NCBI GenBank assembly: GCA_003552985.1
Contig: PUPD01000055.1
Location: 1 to 32,345 of the forward strand
Origin: Spirochaetaceae bacterium
GTDB taxonomy: Bacteria; Spirochaetota; Spirochaetia; DSM-27196; SLAA01
Length of the DNA: 32,345 nt
Reading direction: 5' to 3'
Position numbers and translations under genes: made by a program. Within the stretch, counting starts at the first letter, position 1. Every line of letters starts with the position of its first letter. A model generated the notes under the pieces. It was not told where the DNA came from, did not search any database, and was given only the letters and a program-made list of their open reading frames with translations. Positions 1-7,170 of this stretch are shown piece after piece.

Positions 1-45
1 AAGTCTGCATGCGAGCTCCTCAATGCGGGTACTGTGCTGGATGAT

Positions 46-118
46 TGGAGGATACGGGAGTCGAACCCGTGACCTATTGATTGCGAACCAATCGCTCTAC
101 CACCTGAGCTAATCCCCC
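46..118 (-). tRNA. tRNA-Ala (anticodon CGC)
   Basis: On the minus strand this folds as a full cloverleaf of 73 nt. The 7-bp acceptor stem is GGGGGAT with ATCCTCC, the D stem is GCTC/GAGC, the anticodon stem is ATTGG/TCAAT around loop TTCGCAA, and the T stem is ACGGG/CCCGT around TTCGACT. Loop positions 34-36 read CGC, which decodes GCG (Ala). The third acceptor pair is G-U, the known alanine identity element (G3:U70), and the discriminator base is A. The genome does not encode CCA: the bases after the discriminator are ATC, so the tail must be added enzymatically. Confidence 0.95.
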
Positions 119-211
119 AAAAGCGGCACGGCCGGTCGCCCGTGCTCAACTGTGGAGCTTACACACTTTGCCTGCTTTTGAAAAGACCGTTGTCGTGATA
201 ATCTAAGGACC

Positions 212-598
212 ATGCGTGCTTCAGCCGGTACCCGGCTTCACTTTCTTGCGATCGCGGTGATGACCCTGGGGATAGCGGCTTGCAGCACACCGCCGGAAAG
301 CCGCGACCGGGACGGTCCCAGCGCTCCCGACTCGCCTGAGCGTGGAATCCCGCGGCGGCCCGTTCCGAACGCGGAGCTTCCCGAGCTTCGGTTACCGCGC
401 GTCCCACGGCTCAGTTTCGCTGAGTTGCGGGTCGGCATGAGTACCGCCGAGGTTCGCGGAATTTTCCCGAACCCGATCAGGATCGAGACAACCACACGCG
501 GACTCGAGATCTGGCATTACGATTTTGCCCAGCTTGTGTTTCGAAACGGCTTTCTCGAGAATTGGTTCAATCTCGGCGACTATCCGCCGCGGCGCTGA
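212..598 (+). CDS. small lipoprotein with BamE/SmpA-like fold (putative)
   Basis: This 128-residue protein has a type II signal peptide: residues 1-23 are hydrophobic and end in the lipobox I-A-A-C with Cys24 as the lipidation site. A proline/arginine-rich linker (about 27-65) follows. A C-terminal segment (about 68-122) holds the pattern LRVGMSTAEVR, then I-W-H-Y and a terminal strand, which resembles the BamE/SmpA/OmlA fold that binds outer-membrane assembly partners. It is probably anchored in a periplasmic-facing membrane leaflet. An AAGGA at 205-209 lies only 2 nt before the ATG, and a GATAAT at 197-202 would start transcription almost at the ATG, so the leader may be very short. Assignment to the BAM complex is not proven; the fold call rests on pattern only. 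Confidence 0.7.
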   Translation: MRASAGTRLHFLAIAVMTLGIAACSTPPESRDRDGPSAPDSPERGIPRRPVPNAELPELRLPRVPRLSFAELRVGMSTAEVRGIFPNPIRIETTTRGLEIWHYDFAQLVFRNGFLENWFNLGDYPPRR

Positions 599-610
599 CC
601 GTGTGGAGCC

Positions 611-643
611 CGGTGATCGGCCGGTGCCGGCGCGATCAGACCG
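611..643. terminator. imperfect hairpin between convergent genes
   Basis: Arms GCCGG/CCGGC, GATCG/CGATC and CGGT/ACCG pair in register with two small bulges around a 2-nt turn. The hairpin spans the end of the lipoprotein gene and the stop of the convergent MBL gene (636-638). There is no T tract on either side, so it would be a weak bidirectional terminator at best. Confidence 0.35.
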
Positions 644-1556
644 TTATGCTGTCCTGCTCCTGAGCGACTACCAACCCGACGCGCGTCTTGCCGTTGATCA
701 TTCGCCGATAGCCCGCCAGCAGCTCATGCAGCTCGGCGTCTGTGCGCAGGGGGTCATGGTGAAAAAACACGAGGGTGTTCACTTCCGCCTTGTGCGCTGC
801 GTTGATCGCGAACTCAAACGGCGAGTGGCCCCAACCGATGCGGGCCGCCAGATACTCCTGAAGCGTATACTGCGAATCATGTATCAGAAGATCGCTTGCA
901 CGGTAGAACTCCTGCAGCTGGGCGTTCTGCTCGCGCGCCGCCTCTTCTCCCTCTTCGGCCAGAGCGGGATCATAGTCCGGGTGCTCAGGGTCTGCCGGGA
1001 ACAGATTACGGAACGGTTCGTTATCATACACCGTCGCAACGCTCTTACCGTCGTAATCGAAGCGATAGCCCAGGCAGAGAACCGGATGGTTGAGGAACTT
1101 CGTCGTCACCCGCATGCCGTCGGCGAGCTCGAAGCTCTGTTCCTTCAACTCGTGGTACCGAATCGTCGCCGAGAGCTCGTTCTGGCGCACGGGGAAATAG
1201 CGGTAGCTCAGTTGCAACCCAATGATCTTCTCGATTGACTCGTTTTCGTGGGTTACCGGTCCATAGACGTCGATCTCACTCCCGGGAATAAAGATCGGGG
1301 TGAAGAACGGAAACCCCATGATGTGGTCCCAGTGCGTATGGGTCAGAAACAGATGCGCCCGAATCGGGCCGTGCGGGAGCTCATGCTTCACCAGATGATC
1401 GCCGAGGCGTTTGATGCCGGTACCGGCGTCCACCACGATGAGACCGTTGTGCGAGCCATAGCGAATCGCGATGCAGGAGGTATTGCCACCGTACTCCACC
1501 GTATCCGGACCGGGGCTCGGAATCGACCCGCGTACTCCCCAAAACTCCACCGTCAT
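636..1556 (-). CDS. metallo-beta-lactamase-fold hydrolase
   Basis: This 306-residue cytoplasmic protein has the full MBL-fold metal motif H73-T-H-W-D77-H78. Further candidate ligands are H157 (LNHP), D178 (VYDNEP), H226 (HDSQ) and H267 (FFHHDP). The N-terminus (FWGVRGSIPSPG...YGGNTS) is typical of the branch near PhnP-like and class II cyclic-nucleotide phosphodiesterases, so a phosphodiester substrate is plausible but not shown. There is no signal peptide. It is the last gene of the LamG/TPR/HDOD operon: its ATG shares one base with the TAA stop of the HDOD gene (TAATG at 1554-1558), indicating translational coupling. Substrate unknown. Confidence 0.85.
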   Translation of the reverse strand: MTVEFWGVRGSIPSPGPDTVEYGGNTSCIAIRYGSHNGLIVVDAGTGIKRLGDHLVKHELPHGPIRAHLFLTHTHWDHIMGFPFFTPIFIPGSEIDVYGPVTHENESIEKIIGLQLSYRYFPVRQNELSATIRYHELKEQSFELADGMRVTTKFLNHPVLCLGYRFDYDGKSVATVYDNEPFRNLFPADPEHPDYDPALAEEGEEAAREQNAQLQEFYRASDLLIHDSQYTLQEYLAARIGWGHSPFEFAINAAHKAEVNTLVFFHHDPLRTDAELHELLAGYRRMINGKTRVGLVVAQEQDSITV

Positions 1557-2434
1557 TACGCGTTGACCTCCGCAATCCGCAGGAACACCGCCGCCTTCTC
1601 GATCTCTGAGTGTATCGTTTGCTCGATGCCATCGAGATACGCTATATCGACGCCAAGATGGTCAGGCACTGTTTCCGGCAGCGGAGCCGGGTACCGGTCG
1701 CCGGAGAATCCGAGCTCGGCAATGTTGGCGAAATGGTTTGCCAGCACAACTGTATAGACGAGATCCTTATGATCACCCTCGTACTCCAGTGCCTCATGAT
1801 GGCTCGAGATCGCATCGATAACCTCGGGGCTCAGCTTCCAGGTCTTGGCAATGAGTCGTCCAACCGATGCATGATCCAGCCCGAGTAGCTCGCGCTCGGT
1901 TACGAAGAGCGGGGTGCGTTCACGGTCCGAGTGGGCCATGACCTCGAGAAACTCGTCCTCGAACACCGCGTTTATCGGTATCTTACCGATGTCGTGGAGC
2001 AACCCGGCGATGAAGTACTCTTCAAGCTCCTTGGAAGCCACATTGCGTTGTGTGGCGATGAGTTTGCTCGCCACTCCCACCGCCAGCGAATGGCGCCAGA
2101 ACCCTTGCGCGTGCAGTGCGCGGAAGTTCTCGCCGCGACCAAGGTTCTCCATCACGGCGGTGCTCAGCGCCAAGTTCTTGACGGTGTTCAGCCCTAGCAT
2201 GATTATCGCACGCACGAGCGAGGTCACCTTACCCGAAAGCCCGTAGTAGGCCGAGTTGATAAGGCGCATCACCCGCGCCATGAGCACCGGATCAACGCTG
2301 ATGACCCGGTTGAGATCCACCGGCGACGCCTTCGGATTGTTGCACACCTCCAGCACCTTACCGACCGTGACCGGGAGGGCCGGCATGGTCTCTATGTAGC
2401 GGCGTATGCGTACGAGACGAACATCAGGGTCCAA
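1556..2434 (-). CDS. HDOD domain signalling protein
   Basis: This 292-residue protein is almost entirely an HDOD domain (about 15-220), with the diagnostic MPALPVTVGKVLEV start, the DP-LMARVMRLINSAYYG segment and the LLHDIGK motif. Unlike many HDOD proteins it keeps an HD-like residue set (H115, H147-D148, H188, H212-H213), so residual metal binding is conceivable. HDOD proteins generally act in signal output rather than catalysis. The start is TTG at 2434, supported by AGGAG six bases upstream; a later Met (residue 17) is the alternative. It lies 9 bp after the TPR gene and is coupled by overlap to the MBL gene, so the two probably work in one pathway. Confidence 0.85.
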   Translation of the reverse strand: MDPDVRLVRIRRYIETMPALPVTVGKVLEVCNNPKASPVDLNRVISVDPVLMARVMRLINSAYYGLSGKVTSLVRAIIMLGLNTVKNLALSTAVMENLGRGENFRALHAQGFWRHSLAVGVASKLIATQRNVASKELEEYFIAGLLHDIGKIPINAVFEDEFLEVMAHSDRERTPLFVTERELLGLDHASVGRLIAKTWKLSPEVIDAISSHHEALEYEGDHKDLVYTVVLANHFANIAELGFSGDRYPAPLPETVPDHLGVDIAYLDGIEQTIHSEIEKAAVFLRIAEVNA

Positions 2435-2443
2435 ATCCTGCTC

Positions 2444-5400
2444 CTACTCAGTCCTGCGGCGCATTCGCGCAGTTATCCGTTCCAAACGAGCATCGATGCC
2501 GGCGGCAAGGTCAGGGTCCGACAGCGAACGCGACAGACTTCGAATATGATCAAGAGTCCCAACCACCCTTGCTCGGTTCAGCTCACCCTGGGATGCCGCC
2601 GGCACTGAGGGCGGCCGTCGCGCCGCTGCGGCATGTTGGAGCCCGGGGCGATTGCGAAGTCGGTTGCGAAGCGCTTCCGCCCGCAGCCGCGCTTCACTGC
2701 GCAGGAACTCGCGTCGCTTCTCCTCCGGCAGGGCCTGCGTCAGACTCAACAGGTATTCAAGCATATAGGCTTGCTGCTCGTAGGTAATACGGACGATCTT
2801 CCGGCGTCCTCCCCCCTCTTCCCCGCCCGGGATAGCCCGATATCGGCGCCGCACCTCACGCTCGCCGGGCACTTCGTCCTCGGAGTCTTCGGCACCCCAC
2901 TCAACCGGCTCGTCCTCCAGACCTTCTTCCGCAAGGTGCTCGGAATCGTCCGCGAGCGCACCTTCTTCCGCCGAGGCGCTTTCTTCCGGAGGTTCTGCAT
3001 CCCCGGAAAACTCGGCGTCCTGCCCCGCGGGTACAGGCCTATCGGTCAACGGTTCCGAAGGTTCTTCCCACTCCGCGAAGTCGTCCCCCTCAGCGAGACC
3101 GTTCGGTTCTTCCGGCTCCGTGAGGTCGTTTAGCTCCTTGAGCTCTCCCAGTTCCTCATCGTCTTCCGGCTCCAGCGGTTCGAGATCGTCAGCATCATCG
3201 ATCGCTTCGAGCTCTTCGGTCGGCTCGAACCGCCCAATCGGCTCGAGATCGGCCGCAGGTTCCTCGGATTCCGCGAGCACCGGGTCCTCGGTTACCGGAT
3301 CGTCGTCCCCGCCCTCGCCTTCGGCGGTTCGAGCATGGGCCCCGAACAGGGATTCGAACGGCGAAGGAGTGCCCATACTGTCACCCGACGCCGGTACGAA
3401 CTGTTCTTCGATTTCCGGTTCACCGTAGCCGCCGCCACTACCACTCGGCCGATAAGGAATCTCCTGCTCCAGTGGCGCCTCAGACCCCGCAGTTCCGGGC
3501 CCGCGAGACGGCGCGCCGGTTTGTTCCGGTTCCACTACATCCGGTTGGGGAGCCGGGCTCTCGAGTGGCTCGGCACCCGGCGCTTCGGCGCTCGGCGGCT
3601 CCACGCTCGAACTCTCGGAACTGAGCGGCTCCGTGATAGGAGAGCCCCCGGGCGTCCCGGTCTCGGCATCAGGGCCCAACCGCCCACCCGGCTCACGCGG
3701 CAGCCCTTCCCCGCCCGGGTACTGACCTTCCGCCGCCGGGATTGCTCCGGCCTCGGGACCAGCGAACTTCTCCATCCCACCGTCATCCTCAGCCGATCCC
3801 GGCCCAAGCATGTCCATCAGGGATGGTCCGAACTCGTCTTGGTAGTCCGCCTGCGCAGACTTGCCGTTGCCCTCCGGCCCGGAACCCGCTGTTCCCGCAG
3901 CGGGCCATGCAGCCGTCTCGGCCTCTTCCTGCGGCGCAGGCTCCTCCTCGGTAGGCTGCGGTTCCGGCTCCGGCTCCTCTTCCTCGGCCCCGGGCTCAGG
4001 CTGCTCCCAGCCCACGACCGGAATCGACGCTTCATCGTATTCGGCGGTACTCTCGACTTGAAGCTCTTCCTCACCTTCCGGAAGGTCTGCACCAGCGCCG
4101 GCGGTGAGCGCTCTGAGCCGGTCAAGACTCTGTTCACCGGCAGCGCCGCCGGCGGTCTGCTCATACAGGGCAAGGCTCTCGTTCAGTCCGTCGAGATCAT
4201 CCGGCAGGCCGCGCCTGCCTTGTAGACTGACCAGCTCATCGAGCGACTGCAGCGCGGCCTCCGTGTCACCGACGTCACGGTGGACCTGCGCCATCTCGGT
4301 CAACAGCGGTGCGCTGTCCGCGTGTTTCTCTCTAAACGGCTGAACCACCGTCCGCGCTTCCTGCGGACGCCCGCTGTGCCGCAGCACCTCTGACTCGCGC
4401 AACACGCCGTTCAGGTCCTGAGGCCGAGAACGGCGAAACGTGCGGATCTGCTCGAGGGCCTTGTCGTGCTCACCGCGTTCGACATGAATCCTACACACAT
4501 CCAGACGGTAGTCTTCGGCCTCGGGATCGAGGTGCAACAGGTGCTGAAACTGGCTCTCGGCCTCCTCGAGCTCTCCCTTGCGATAGGCGAGCAAACCGCT
4601 GAACCGCCGAGCGCGTGCGTTATCGGGCTCGCGCGTCACAACGCTCTTCAGGTACCGCTCGGCCTCATCGTAGCGTCCCCGCTCGCTGAAAACCTTCCCG
4701 ACGTTCAGCTGCAGCTCAGTATTATCCCGGCCTTTGTCCGCAAGACGGCGCAGTTGCTCGAGCGTGTGCTCGTCCGGCGGTTTGCGCTCGAGCACGTGGC
4801 CGAGGTTCTCCGCCGCTCGGCGGTAGCCTGGGTTGCGCTCGAGTGCTTGCGCATAGTGCGCGAACGCCTCTTCGACGTTGCCCTGTTGCGCATAGACGGT
4901 GGCGATGTTGTTCTCGGCGACGGCGTTGGCCTCGTCGATCGTGAGAATCTCCCGCAGGTTGCTGAGGGCTTCGTCATAGCGCTTGAGCCCCTGCAGCACC
5001 AGACCGAGGTTGTTCAACGCGTCGGTCCAGCCTGGACGAGCCTTCAGCGCGCGCTCGAACTGCTCCTTCGCCTCCTCGAGCCGATCAAGGTTCTGGTAAG
5101 CGACTCCCAGATTATAGCGGAGCGTAGGATGGTTCTCGTCGTACCCGAGCCCATCTTCGAATACCGCCGCGGCCTGTGAGTGCTCGCCGCGTCGCTCATA
5201 GAGCGTGCCCAGATTGTTGTAAGCAACCGCGAAAGCCGGGTCAAGCTCAATCGCGCGTCGATACGCGACGACCGCCTCCTCCTCGTTACCAGCCATCTTG
5301 TGAATATTACCCAGATTGTAGGCGATGTCGGCACGGTCCGGAGCCAGCTCGGCTGCACGCGCCAGCACCTCGATCGCTTCCTGAAGGCGGCCGCTTCGGC

Positions 5401-5653
5401 GGTACATGACCCCGAGGTTATTCAACGGCTCCACCGAGTCCGGCGTTAGATCGCGCGCCGTCTCGAACTCGGCAATCGCTTCCTCGTTTTGGTCGCTCCG
5501 CGCGTAAACCGTCCCCAGCAGGATGCGGGCGGCGTATGACCGGCGGTTCTCCTCCAACACCTGACGCGCGAGTTTCTCAGCGTTCTCGTAATCACCGATA
5601 CGGTACGCGTTCCGGGCGCGGGCGAGAACATCCTGTTGTTTAGCACCGGTCAT
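2444..5653 (-). CDS. large TPR-repeat protein with acidic linker
   Basis: A 1069-residue protein with no signal peptide, hence predicted cytoplasmic. Residues 1 to about 480 are tandem 34-residue TPR units (recurring patterns such as AYNNLGTLYERRG, ALNNLGLVLQGL, ELDP); I count roughly a dozen or more. Residues about 500-930 are low-complexity and dominated by E, D, P, S and G, probably disordered. The last ~140 residues (from about 930) are basic and helical with R/L-rich heptads. TPR arrays are protein-docking scaffolds, so it likely organises partners. Its ATG overlaps the TGA of the upstream LamG/FN3 gene by 4 bp (5650-5653). The acidic section gives strong strand bias and long spurious antisense frames. 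Function unknown. Confidence 0.85.
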   Translation of the reverse strand: MTGAKQQDVLARARNAYRIGDYENAEKLARQVLEENRRSYAARILLGTVYARSDQNEEAIAEFETARDLTPDSVEPLNNLGVMYRRSGRLQEAIEVLARAAELAPDRADIAYNLGNIHKMAGNEEEAVVAYRRAIELDPAFAVAYNNLGTLYERRGEHSQAAAVFEDGLGYDENHPTLRYNLGVAYQNLDRLEEAKEQFERALKARPGWTDALNNLGLVLQGLKRYDEALSNLREILTIDEANAVAENNIATVYAQQGNVEEAFAHYAQALERNPGYRRAAENLGHVLERKPPDEHTLEQLRRLADKGRDNTELQLNVGKVFSERGRYDEAERYLKSVVTREPDNARARRFSGLLAYRKGELEEAESQFQHLLHLDPEAEDYRLDVCRIHVERGEHDKALEQIRTFRRSRPQDLNGVLRESEVLRHSGRPQEARTVVQPFREKHADSAPLLTEMAQVHRDVGDTEAALQSLDELVSLQGRRGLPDDLDGLNESLALYEQTAGGAAGEQSLDRLRALTAGAGADLPEGEEELQVESTAEYDEASIPVVGWEQPEPGAEEEEPEPEPQPTEEEPAPQEEAETAAWPAAGTAGSGPEGNGKSAQADYQDEFGPSLMDMLGPGSAEDDGGMEKFAGPEAGAIPAAEGQYPGGEGLPREPGGRLGPDAETGTPGGSPITEPLSSESSSVEPPSAEAPGAEPLESPAPQPDVVEPEQTGAPSRGPGTAGSEAPLEQEIPYRPSGSGGGYGEPEIEEQFVPASGDSMGTPSPFESLFGAHARTAEGEGGDDDPVTEDPVLAESEEPAADLEPIGRFEPTEELEAIDDADDLEPLEPEDDEELGELKELNDLTEPEEPNGLAEGDDFAEWEEPSEPLTDRPVPAGQDAEFSGDAEPPEESASAEEGALADDSEHLAEEGLEDEPVEWGAEDSEDEVPGEREVRRRYRAIPGGEEGGGRRKIVRITYEQQAYMLEYLLSLTQALPEEKRREFLRSEARLRAEALRNRLRNRPGLQHAAAARRPPSVPAASQGELNRARVVGTLDHIRSLSRSLSDPDLAAGIDARLERITARMRRRTE

Positions 5654-7134
5654 TCGTTCCGCCTTGATGGTCGTGCGTGTACTTCCTGAGAGAATCGAGT
5701 CTCCGGAATTATACCTGCCGCGTCGTAAGCCGCAACCGCAAAGTAATATACCGTTCCGTTCTCCAATCCCGCAAGCTCGATCTCGGTCACGTCACCGACA
5801 TCGACCGGGGATCGCCCCTGTTCGGCCCCCGTGCCGAAGTACTGTCCCGGCCGGGTTCCATAGTATACATAGTAGCCGTCAACGTCCGGGTCGACAACCT
5901 CATCCCACTGCAGCCGCACCGAACCGTCGCCCGGTTCCGCCCGCACGCGGGGCGGAGCCACCGGCGGCGAGGCTCGCTCGTAACGGATAGCCAGCCACGA
6001 GACCGAAGGGCTCTCGCGACGACGACCGTCGGGATAGAGCTCGACCCGCAGCTGCAGAAACCGTCCTCGTGTGCGGTCGGGAAGCGCGTCACCAGGTTCG
6101 ACGCGCAGCCACCCACTGTGCAGATCATCGAAGTACGGGTCGTCGCTCAACCGATAGAAGAAGAACACGTCCGTTTCGCCGGGAGTCTGGAATCGAGCGT
6201 CGATCTGCCTGGGCTGCGAAAGGGGGTGCCCGAGATCGAATGCGCGCGTAATCCCGACAGCAGGCCGTTCGTCGATGCGGTCGAGCATCGGATCAGTCAC
6301 ATAGCGCCGACTGAAACGCAGCTGATCGATAAGACCGGAGTAACCCGCTCCCAGCCGTAGTTGTGACTTGGAAGCCCGACCGAGATACGGCAGATAGATA
6401 TCACCGCTTTCGCGACCAGTGTCGGTCACGTGCCGGAGGTCTCGAGGCACCCCGTCGACCAGGTACTCGATTAAGCCCGTCTCGGCATCGAATCGCAGCA
6501 GGTGATGGCTCCAAGAACGGGGGATGAGACTCCGGTCACCCTCGAGCACGATGCGATGCGGCTCGTGATCGGGTCGGAAAAACACGTTGGTAAGCTCCCA
6601 CCGCAGGCGGCGCCGATGCACCTCAGCCCTGAACCGCTGTTCAAGACGGTCTTGCTCGGTGCGCCGTGACCCCTCCCATTCGAGGATGGACTCGCCGTCG
6701 TCGAGCGCCGCTGGGTACAGCCAGAACTCGATCGAGAAATCGTCCCAACTCTGACCGGCTCCAAACATCGCTTCGCGCGAGGCCTCGAGCAGCACCCCCT
6801 GATCGGACGCATCGAATCTTGCGGCGCCCTGCCCCAGTCGCGCCAGCGGCGATACCCGTTGCTCGGCGCCGACCACGCGATACAGCCCGGCAGCGTCGAC
6901 GAACGGCGCCCGGTTGAAATGCAGAAGCAGGTCGGTCTCCGGCTCGGGCTCATATTCCCCGTCCCGTAAGGACAGATCAAGCTCGCCCCGGTACCCCGAC
7001 CGCAGGCGCAATCCGAGCTGATATACCATGTCCGCCCAGTTGTCGTCGCGCCCAAGGAACACACTGCGTTCGCGCGCCGCTACCTCGCCGGCCATCATGA
7101 GGATTAGTAGAATAGTCAGCACCCGTATTCGCAT
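5650..7134 (-). CDS. secreted LamG-like / fibronectin type III protein
   Basis: The protein opens with a Sec signal peptide (MRIRVLTILLILMMAGEVAA, cleavage near the second alanine). Residues about 55-270 carry a concanavalin/LamG-like jelly roll (W-DDFSIEFWLYP, LLRFD-ETG-EYLVDGV, SGLIDQLRFSRR). A fibronectin type III domain fills about 385-490 (SVRLQWDEV-D-DVDGYYVYYG and GLENGTVYYFAVAAYD). LamG/FN3 pairs usually mediate ligand or polysaccharide contact outside the cytoplasm. In-frame ATGs at 7155, 7143 and 7134 are all possible. I chose 7134 because it gives the best signal peptide and leaves room for a TGTAAT -10 box at 7154-7159; none has a clear Shine-Dalgarno. It is first in the TPR/HDOD/MBL operon. 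Confidence 0.75.
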   Translation of the reverse strand: MRIRVLTILLILMMAGEVAARERSVFLGRDDNWADMVYQLGLRLRSGYRGELDLSLRDGEYEPEPETDLLLHFNRAPFVDAAGLYRVVGAEQRVSPLARLGQGAARFDASDQGVLLEASREAMFGAGQSWDDFSIEFWLYPAALDDGESILEWEGSRRTEQDRLEQRFRAEVHRRRLRWELTNVFFRPDHEPHRIVLEGDRSLIPRSWSHHLLRFDAETGLIEYLVDGVPRDLRHVTDTGRESGDIYLPYLGRASKSQLRLGAGYSGLIDQLRFSRRYVTDPMLDRIDERPAVGITRAFDLGHPLSQPRQIDARFQTPGETDVFFFYRLSDDPYFDDLHSGWLRVEPGDALPDRTRGRFLQLRVELYPDGRRRESPSVSWLAIRYERASPPVAPPRVRAEPGDGSVRLQWDEVVDPDVDGYYVYYGTRPGQYFGTGAEQGRSPVDVGDVTEIELAGLENGTVYYFAVAAYDAAGIIPETRFSQEVHARPSRRNE

Positions 7135-7145
7135 CGCCGTCATTC

Positions 7146-7154
7146 TGATATACA
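7146..7154 (+). promoter_or_regulatory. candidate extended -10 promoter for uvrC
   Basis: TGATATACA at 7146-7154 fits the extended -10 pattern TGnTATAnT. It lies 16 nt upstream of the uvrC ATG, implying a leader of about 10 nt. No convincing -35 is seen, which is tolerated for extended -10 promoters. It lies inside the first codons of the divergent LamG/FN3 frame. Confidence 0.4.
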
Positions 7155-7170
7155 TTACATATCGGCAGTT

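Noticed and set aside
525-1238. Plus-strand open frame of 237 codons opposite the MBL gene
   Set aside because: Antisense to a gene with intact HTHWDH motif; no start signal and no recognisable domain.
3335-4225. Long plus-strand open frame (296 codons) opposite the TPR gene
   Set aside because: It is antisense to the acidic, purine-rich section; the product is an Arg/Leu/Pro-rich composition artefact with no fold, and the minus-strand frame has clear TPR repeats.
7146-7170. SOS box upstream of uvrC
   Set aside because: No palindrome of a known LexA class (CTGT-N8-ACAG or GAAC-N4-GTTC) is visible in the short gap.
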